This document shows, piece after piece, positions 7,742 to 13,010 of a DNA stretch of 13,010 bases. The stretch is taken from assembly GCA_016870695.1 (NCBI GenBank), contig VGAV01000030.1, forward strand, positions 1-13,010, written 5' to 3'. How positions within the stretch are numbered: position 1 is the stretch's first letter; every line of letters begins with the position of its first letter. A program made the translations under genes and the position numbers. Origin of the DNA: Actinomycetota bacterium. Its GTDB lineage: Bacteria; Actinomycetota; Actinomycetes; Actinomycetales; Microbacteriaceae. The notes beneath the pieces are model-generated. The model did not search any database. It was given only the letters and a program-made list of their open reading frames with translations, and was not told the DNA's origin.

Positions 7742-7789
7742 CCGGACGCGGTGGGCGTCCGGTACCGGGATCCGCCTCGTGAGCGGATC
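7742..7789 (-). other. two hairpins in the lipoprotein-ATPase spacer
   Basis: Two perfect short inverted repeats lie side by side: CCGGACGC at 7742-7749 pairs with GCGTCCGG at 7755-7762 (8-bp stem, 5-base loop), and GATCCGC at 7769-7775 pairs with GCGGATC at 7783-7789 (7-bp stem, 7-base loop). They sit downstream of the larger hairpin at 7814-7843 in transcript order and just before the ATPase gene. No U-run follows either. They may help stabilise or separate transcript segments; this is inference. Confidence 0.45.
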
Positions 7790-7813
7790 GTGCGGGTGGA
7801 GCGTGCATAAGGG

Positions 7814-7843
7814 AGGGGAGGCCGGCGGACGCCGACCTCCCCT
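7814..7843 (-). terminator. strong hairpin after lipoprotein gene, possible partial terminator
   Basis: On the transcribed (minus) strand, AGGGGAGGTCGGCG at 7843-7830 can pair with CGCCGGCCTCCCCT at 7827-7814. That gives 14 pairs with one G-U wobble, closing over a tight loop. The stem begins 12 bases after the lipoprotein stop codon. Only CCCTTAT follows, so a full U-tract terminator is not present. In binding-protein transporter operons, a hairpin here commonly limits read-through or protects the upstream mRNA so the binding protein is made in excess. I infer that role. Confidence 0.6.
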
Positions 7844-7855
7844 GGAGCGATGGAC

Positions 7856-8959
7856 TCAGCCGTTGAGGTAGGACTCGACGGTGATGTCGCCGCTGATGAT
7901 GGCCGCCTGGAGCTCCTCGATCTGCGAGGTCAGCTCGGCGGGGACGCGGTCGGCCCAGTCGTGGTACGGGGCCAGGCCGACGCCCTCGTTCTCGAGGGTG
8001 CCGACGAACGGCGCGGCGTCGAACTCGCCGTTGCCGGCGGCGACGACGGCGTCCTGCGTGCCCACGTCGATGCCCTTGAGGATCGAGGTGAGGAGCAGGT
8101 CGCCGATGCCGGGGTCGGTCTCGTACACGTCGGCGTCGACGCCGACGAGCGCGATCTCGCGGCCCGCGTCCTGGATGGCGACGGCGGCCGACTGGTAGAT
8201 CGGGCCACCGACGGGCAGCAGCACGTCGACGTTCTGGTCGATGATCGCCTGCGCGGTCTGGCGCGCGGCGTCGTTGGCCTCGAAGCCACCGGTGAAGGAG
8301 CCGTCCTGCGCGGCGCGGTCCCAGCCGACGAGGCGGACGCTGGCGCCGTTGTCCTCGTTGTAGCGCTCGATGCCCTGCGCGAAGCCGTCCATGAAGATGG
8401 TGACGGTCGGGATGTTCAGACCGCCGAACGTGCCGACGACGCCGGTCTGCGAGGTGCCCGCGGCGAGGTAGCCGGCGAGGAACGCCGCCTGCGCGGTGTC
8501 GAAGATGATCGGCTTGATGTTCGGGGCGTCGGTCTGACCGTCGAAGTCCTGGTCGACGGTGTCGTCGATCGAGATGTACTCGATGTCGGGGTTCGCCTGA
8601 GCCGACTCGAGGGCGGCGGGGGCGAGGAGGAAGCCGACGGTGATGATCGTGTTGCAGCCCTGGTCCACGAGGCTCGAGAGGTTCGACGCGTAGTCCGTCT
8701 CGGACTGCGACTCGACCTCGATCGGCGTCTGCGAGCCGAGCTCGGCGGCGGCGGCGTCGACGCCCTCCTTGCCGAGCTGGTTGAACGACTTGTCGTCGAA
8801 GCCACCGGCGTCCGACACCATGCAGGGCAGGTAGTCGCTGGCACCGGCGGCGCCTCCGGACGCGCCGTTGCCCTCGGGTGCGGCGCCGCAACCGGCGAGC
8901 AGCGCCGCGGCGCCGATCATGGCCAGGCCGCTGACGACGGCCTTCTTCGTGGTGTTCAC
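7856..8959 (-). CDS. BMP-family nucleoside-binding lipoprotein
   Basis: The extracytoplasmic substrate-binding protein of the importer, of the BMP/PnrA/Med family (NupN/YufN in Bacillus subtilis). The 367-residue precursor starts at GTG 8959, with GGAGG seven bases upstream. It has a lipoprotein signal: Lys5-Lys6, a hydrophobic stretch, and the lipobox LAGC ending at Cys24, where lipidation is expected. A Gly/Ala-rich linker (25-41) leads to the mature domain with the family motif CMVSDAGGFDDKSFNQ at 46-61. Cys46 and Cys102 could form a disulfide outside the membrane. The open frame extends to 9148, but that extension lacks a ribosome site and would bury the signal peptide. It is first in the operon and followed by a strong hairpin, consistent with a binding protein made in excess. 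Confidence 0.94.
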   Translation of the reverse strand: MNTTKKAVVSGLAMIGAAALLAGCGAAPEGNGASGGAAGASDYLPCMVSDAGGFDDKSFNQLGKEGVDAAAAELGSQTPIEVESQSETDYASNLSSLVDQGCNTIITVGFLLAPAALESAQANPDIEYISIDDTVDQDFDGQTDAPNIKPIIFDTAQAAFLAGYLAAGTSQTGVVGTFGGLNIPTVTIFMDGFAQGIERYNEDNGASVRLVGWDRAAQDGSFTGGFEANDAARQTAQAIIDQNVDVLLPVGGPIYQSAAVAIQDAGREIALVGVDADVYETDPGIGDLLLTSILKGIDVGTQDAVVAAGNGEFDAAPFVGTLENEGVGLAPYHDWADRVPAELTSQIEELQAAIISGDITVESYLNG

Positions 8960-8981
8960 GAATGGTCCTCCAAGACGGATG

Positions 8982-9000
8982 CCCCCAACGGGTTCGGGGG
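8982..9000 (-). other. small leader hairpin ahead of lipoprotein gene
   Basis: Five C and five G bases (8982-8986 and 8996-9000) flank AACGGGTTC, whose AAC and GTT can also pair if one base bulges. The hairpin ends about 10 bases before the GGAGG ribosome site. It could affect mRNA stability or ribosome access. It does not match a riboswitch class I know. Confidence 0.3.
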
Positions 9001-9064
9001 ACGATGGAGTCACGTTACCTACTGCGACGGCGCGCTCGCGGCCGCGGGGGCGGCGCCCGGCGCA

Positions 9065-9093
9065 ATGGTTACAAAGACGCAATATCGCGTCAC
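9065..9093 (-). promoter_or_regulatory. candidate promoter with palindromic operator for the nucleoside operon
   Basis: On the minus strand, GTGACG (9093-9088) and AACCAT (9070-9065) are spaced 17 bp apart. They match the sigma-70 type -35 and -10 at 4 of 6 and 3 of 6 positions. Between and overlapping them is GACGCAATATCGCGTC (9076-9091), a 16-bp sequence with 14 symmetric positions. It overlaps a second small palindrome, GCGTCACGC (9087-9095). A repressor bound in the spacer would block this promoter. The predicted leader would be about 100 bases. This is the only relatively AT-rich patch in the 196-bp gap, but the promoter match is weak. Confidence 0.35.
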
Positions 9094-9124
9094 GCGCCTG
9101 CCACACGAGGGGTGAGGGGGCGGT

Positions 9125-9153
9125 ACCGGATGCCACCCGGGGCGGCATCCGGT
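9125..9153 (-). terminator. hairpin terminator after manC
   Basis: ACCGGATGCC at 9125-9134 is the exact reverse complement of GGCATCCGGT at 9144-9153, giving a 10-bp perfect stem with a 9-base loop. It begins two bases after the manC stop codon. No U-tract follows on the minus strand, which is common for terminators in high-GC actinobacteria. It probably separates manC transcription from the nucleoside operon. Confidence 0.65.
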
Positions 9154-9155
9154 GT

Positions 9156-10274
9156 CTAGAGCACGTCGCCGCGACCGGTCAGCTTCAACGCGTCGACGAC
9201 GCCCTTGACCCGCTGGGCGTGCTCGCTTGTGGTGACGAGAAGGGCGTCGGGGGTGTCGACCACGACGATGTCGCGGACGCCGACGAGGCTGATGACCCGC
9301 TTGGTCTGCGTCACGACGATGCCGCTGGAGGCGTCCGCGAGCACGCGCGCCTCGTTGCCGAGGATCGCCAGCTCGTTGCGTCCGCCGGTGGAGTTGAGCT
9401 TCGCGAGGCTCGCGAAGTCCCCCACGTCGTCCCAGTCGAAGTGCCCGGGGATGACCGCGAGGCGCCCGCGCTCGGCGGCGGGCTCGGCGACCGCGTAGTC
9501 GATGGCGATCTTCTTCAGGGTGGGCCAGATGCGGTCGACCGCCGGCCCCCGTCGCGCGCGGTCGTCCCAGGCCTCGGCCAGCTCGATGAGACCGGCGTGC
9601 AGCTCGGGCTCGTTCCTCTCGAGCTCGGCCAGCAGCACGTCGGCGCGGGAGATGAACATGCCGGCGTTCCACAGGTAGGCGCGGTCGGCGAAGTACTCCC
9701 GCGCGGTGTCCAGGTCGGGCTTCTCGACGAAGCGCTCGACGAGCGCGGCCTCGGGGGCGTCGTCCACGACGAGCTCGCCGGCCTTCTTGATGTAGCCGAA
9801 GCCCACCGACGGCTCCGTCGGCTGGATGCCGATGGTGCAGATGTAGCCGGCCCGCGCCACCGCGACGGCCTGCCGCACGGCGAAGTCGAACACGCGCGCG
9901 CCGCGGATGACGTGGTCGGCGGCGAACGAGCCGATCACGACGTCGGGCTCGCGGCGCACGAGGATCGCGGCGGCCAGGCCGATGGCGGCGCTGGAGTCGC
10001 GCGGCTCGGACTCGAGGAAGACGTTGTGGTCGGCGATGCCCGGCAGCTCGCGCTCCACCGCCGCGCGGTGGGCCCGTCCGGTCACCACGGCGATGCGGTC
10101 CTCCCCGGACAGGGGGGCGAGACGGTCCCACGTGTCGCGGAGGAGCGTCTGCCCCGACCCGGTGAGGTCGTGGAGGAACTTGGGCGCATCCGCCCGCGAG
10201 AGCGGCCACAGGCGGCTGCCGATCCCTCCGGCGGGGATCACGGCGTAGAAGTCGTCGAGCGCAGGTTCGGCCAT
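9156..10274 (-). CDS. manC: mannose-1-phosphate guanylyltransferase
   Basis: It makes GDP-mannose from mannose-1-phosphate and GTP, the mannosyl donor for cell-envelope glycans, glycolipids and protein mannosylation. The 372-residue protein shows the nucleotidyltransferase signature GGIGSRLWPLSR at 16-27 with Pro-Lys at 31-32, then EPRDSSAAI at 90-98, FAADH at 117-121, GFGYI at 158-162, the metal and sugar-binding VEKPD at 183-187 and WNAGMF at 202-207. It lacks the C-terminal phosphomannose isomerase domain of bifunctional enzymes. The ATG at 10274 has only a weak AGGG about eight bases before it, but gives the expected N-terminus. It stands alone, ends in a hairpin terminator and is transcribed away from sdhC. 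A GDP-glucose or other NDP-hexose activity cannot be excluded from sequence alone. Confidence 0.9.
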   Translation of the reverse strand: MAEPALDDFYAVIPAGGIGSRLWPLSRADAPKFLHDLTGSGQTLLRDTWDRLAPLSGEDRIAVVTGRAHRAAVERELPGIADHNVFLESEPRDSSAAIGLAAAILVRREPDVVIGSFAADHVIRGARVFDFAVRQAVAVARAGYICTIGIQPTEPSVGFGYIKKAGELVVDDAPEAALVERFVEKPDLDTAREYFADRAYLWNAGMFISRADVLLAELERNEPELHAGLIELAEAWDDRARRGPAVDRIWPTLKKIAIDYAVAEPAAERGRLAVIPGHFDWDDVGDFASLAKLNSTGGRNELAILGNEARVLADASSGIVVTQTKRVISLVGVRDIVVVDTPDALLVTTSEHAQRVKGVVDALKLTGRGDVL

Positions 10275-10341
10275 GGTCCGACCCTAGCGGCGGCGATCGC
10301 CCGCTCCGTGCCACGCCGCGGGTGAATCCGGGCGCCGTTTA

Positions 10342-10355
10342 TCTCGATGTCGAGA
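10342..10355. promoter_or_regulatory. perfect 14-bp palindrome, likely operator upstream of sdhC
   Basis: TCTCGATGTCGAGA is perfectly symmetric (TCTCGA and TCGAGA around TG). It lies between the divergent manC and sdhC genes, about 45 bases before a -10-like hexamer for sdhC. The size and symmetry are typical of a dimeric repressor or activator site. I do not assign a regulator. Confidence 0.55.
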
Positions 10356-10360
10356 GACTG

Positions 10361-10379
10361 TTAGGGGGGCCTAATCCCC
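10361..10379. promoter_or_regulatory. partial DtxR/IdeR-like iron box upstream of sdhC
   Basis: TTAGGGGGGCCTAATCCCC aligns to the actinobacterial iron-regulator consensus TTAGGTTAGSCTAACCTAA at 12 of 19 positions. Both TTAGG and CCTAA elements are exact in the left 14 bases, but the right end is lost. It sits where a -35 element for the sdhC promoter would be. Iron control would make sense because complex II carries iron-sulfur clusters and heme. The degenerate right half makes this tentative. Confidence 0.35.
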
Positions 10380-10398
10380 CGCGTTCACAGCCCAGACG

Positions 10399-10404
10399 TA
10401 GTAT
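10399..10404 (+). promoter_or_regulatory. candidate -10 element for the sdh operon
   Basis: TAGTAT matches the TAnnnT pattern and 4 of 6 bases of TATAAT in an otherwise GC-rich region. No good -35 lies 16-18 bp upstream (that stretch is C-rich), so the promoter may need an activator. Transcription would begin near 10411, giving a leader of about 60 bases before the sdhC start. Confidence 0.35.
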
Positions 10405-10427
10405 TCATGAGCGCCCGTGTGACGCCT

Positions 10428-10443
10428 GAGGCTTCGGAGCCTC
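10428..10443 (+). other. leader hairpin with UCGG loop before sdhC
   Basis: GAGGCT (10428-10433) and AGCCTC (10438-10443) pair perfectly around the tetraloop TCGG. The hairpin sits in the proposed 5' leader, 18 bases before the GGGAGG ribosome site. No U-run follows, so it is unlikely to be an attenuator terminator; mRNA stabilisation is possible. Confidence 0.45.
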
Positions 10444-10472
10444 GCCATCGTGTTCGATCAGGGAGGACGACC

Positions 10473-10907
10473 GTGTCAGCATCACCACGCGCCACGCTGT
10501 CGGTGAAGGAGACCACCTCGAAGGTGCCGCGCGGAACGCTCTACCGCGGTCGCGAGGGCATGTGGTCGTGGGTCCTGCACCGCATCACCGGTGTCGCCAT
10601 CTTCTTCTTCCTGCTCGTGCACATCCTCGACACGGCGCTCATCCGCGTCTCGCCCGAGGCGTACGACGCGGTGATCGGCACCTACAAGAACCCCATCATG
10701 GGACTCGGCGAGGTCGCCCTCGTCGGAGCGATCGCGTACCACGCCTTCAACGGCCTGCGCATCATCCTCGTCGACTTCTGGCCCTGGGCCACGCGTCACC
10801 AGCGTCAGCTGTGGTGGGGCGTGCTCGGCCTCTGGGTCGTCACGATGGCCGGCTTCACGCCGCGCCACCTCATCAACGTCTTCAGCGCCGTCACCGGGAG
10901 CCACTGA
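10473..10907 (+). CDS. sdhC: succinate dehydrogenase cytochrome b556 subunit
   Basis: A membrane anchor of respiratory complex II that carries heme b and helps form the quinone site. The 144-residue protein has three membrane helices at about 33-55, 76-100 and 113-130. Family features are WSWVLHRITG at 31-40 (Ser32 and the His36-Arg37 pair) and HAFNGLRIILVDF at 90-102, where His90 is the likely heme ligand, as His84 is in E. coli SdhC. I chose GTG at 10473 because GGGAGG lies five to six bases upstream. An in-frame ATG at 10407 has no ribosome site, lies at or before the likely transcription start, and would add an Arg-rich extension. The stop overlaps the sdhD start by one base. Confidence 0.92.
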   Translation: MSASPRATLSVKETTSKVPRGTLYRGREGMWSWVLHRITGVAIFFFLLVHILDTALIRVSPEAYDAVIGTYKNPIMGLGEVALVGAIAYHAFNGLRIILVDFWPWATRHQRQLWWGVLGLWVVTMAGFTPRHLINVFSAVTGSH

Positions 10908-11365
10908 TGTCCGTCGCCCAGGAAGCCGCCACGATCCCCGCCCCCCGCACGCCCAGCGTGCGCAAGAAGGGGTCCAACCTGGAGAAGTGGGGCTGGATCT
11001 ACATGCGCGCCTCCGGCGTGCTGCTGATCGTCCTCATCTTCGGTCACCTCTTCGTCAACCTGATGACCGGCGACGGCATCCACCAGATCGACTTCGCGTT
11101 CGTCGCGGGCAAGCTCGCCTCGCCGTTCTGGCAGTGGTGGGACGTCCTCATGCTGTGGCTCGCCCTCATCCACGGCGCCAACGGCATGCGCACGATCGTC
11201 AACGACTACGTCCCGAACGCCACCGTGCGCCGCATCCTCGTCTGGTCGCTCTGGCTGTCGGCGGCGTTCCTCATCCTGCTCGGCACGCTCGTGGTCTTCA
11301 CCTTCGACCCCTGCATCGGCGTCACCGAGAGCAGCATCCTGTGGGAGACCTGCCAGGCGGCGTGA
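10907..11365 (+). CDS. sdhD: succinate dehydrogenase hydrophobic membrane anchor subunit
   Basis: The second membrane anchor of complex II. The 152-residue protein has a basic N-terminus and three predicted helices at about 33-53, 77-97 and 109-131. YMRASGVLL at 32-40 starts the first helix. [14 protein letters not shown] at 88-101 places His89 as a likely heme ligand and Asp100-Tyr101 near the quinone, matching His71 and Asp82-Tyr83 of E. coli SdhD. The ATG shares its A with the sdhC stop (TGATG), and GGGAG about six bases upstream lies inside the end of sdhC, so the two are translationally coupled. The family varies in sequence, but context and motifs make the call firm. Confidence 0.92.
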   Translation: MSVAQEAATIPAPRTPSVRKKGSNLEKWGWIYMRASGVLLIVLIFGHLFVNLMTGDGIHQIDFAFVAGKLASPFWQWWDVLMLWLALIHGANGMRTIVNDYVPNATVRRILVWSLWLSAAFLILLGTLVVFTFDPCIGVTESSILWETCQAA

Positions 11366-11414
11366 GCCTGCGGCATCCCTCCCCCCTTCGACTGACAGCA
11401 GAGGCATTGCACAC

Positions 11415-13010
<1,596 letters not shown>

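Noticed and set aside
8960-9155. A purine riboswitch ahead of the nucleoside transporter operon
   Set aside because: The leader is extremely GC-rich and I could not find the three-way junction or conserved core of the purine or other known riboswitch classes.
10407-10472. An upstream ATG start that would lengthen sdhC by 22 residues
   Set aside because: It has no ribosome site, lies before the likely transcription start and adds an Arg-rich extension not expected in SdhC. The GTG at 10473 has a strong site.

Overview
The window looks like chromosomal housekeeping DNA from a high-GC actinobacterium, most likely a member of the Microbacteriaceae such as Microbacterium. That placement is inference. 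It rests on the very GC-rich third codon positions, frequent GTG starts with strong AGGAGG-type ribosome sites, an actinobacterial-style adenosine deaminase with a Val-Asp-Asn active-site variant, and the pairing of a BMP-type nucleoside transporter with pyrimidine and purine salvage genes upstream of manC and a divergent sdhCDA cluster. I see no phage, transposon, CRISPR, tRNA or rRNA.

Layout. (1) 2-361, plus strand: the 3' end of a DUF559/Vsr-like endonuclease-fold gene entering from the left. (2) 362-673: a gene-free stretch between convergent genes, with a perfect 15-bp inverted repeat and a 37-bp tandem repeat. (3) 674-8959, minus strand: one long nucleoside uptake and salvage operon. 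In transcription order it holds a BMP-family nucleoside-binding lipoprotein, a double-domain ABC ATPase, two membrane permeases, cdd, deoA and add. Most junctions are 4-bp start/stop overlaps. The exception is a 139-bp spacer with three hairpins between the lipoprotein and ATPase genes. (4) 9156-10274, minus strand: manC (mannose-1-phosphate guanylyltransferase), closed by a hairpin two bases after its stop. (5) 10275-10472: a divergent regulatory region with a perfect 14-bp palindrome, a partial match to the DtxR/IdeR iron box, a -10-like hexamer and a leader hairpin. (6) 10473-13010, plus strand: sdhC, sdhD and the first 532 codons of sdhA, which runs off the right edge.

How the genes work together. 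The lipoprotein captures nucleosides outside the membrane and the ATPase with its two permeases imports them. Cytidine deaminase, thymidine phosphorylase and adenosine deaminase then convert cytidine to uridine, (deoxy)uridine or thymidine to base plus pentose-1-phosphate, and adenosine to inosine. manC supplies GDP-mannose for glycans. sdhCDA encodes most of respiratory complex II; sdhB is expected just beyond the window.

I found no convincing undescribed system. The observations most worth checking are noncoding: the repeat-rich convergent intergenic region, the structured spacer inside the transporter operon, and the possible iron or carbon-status control sites before sdhC.
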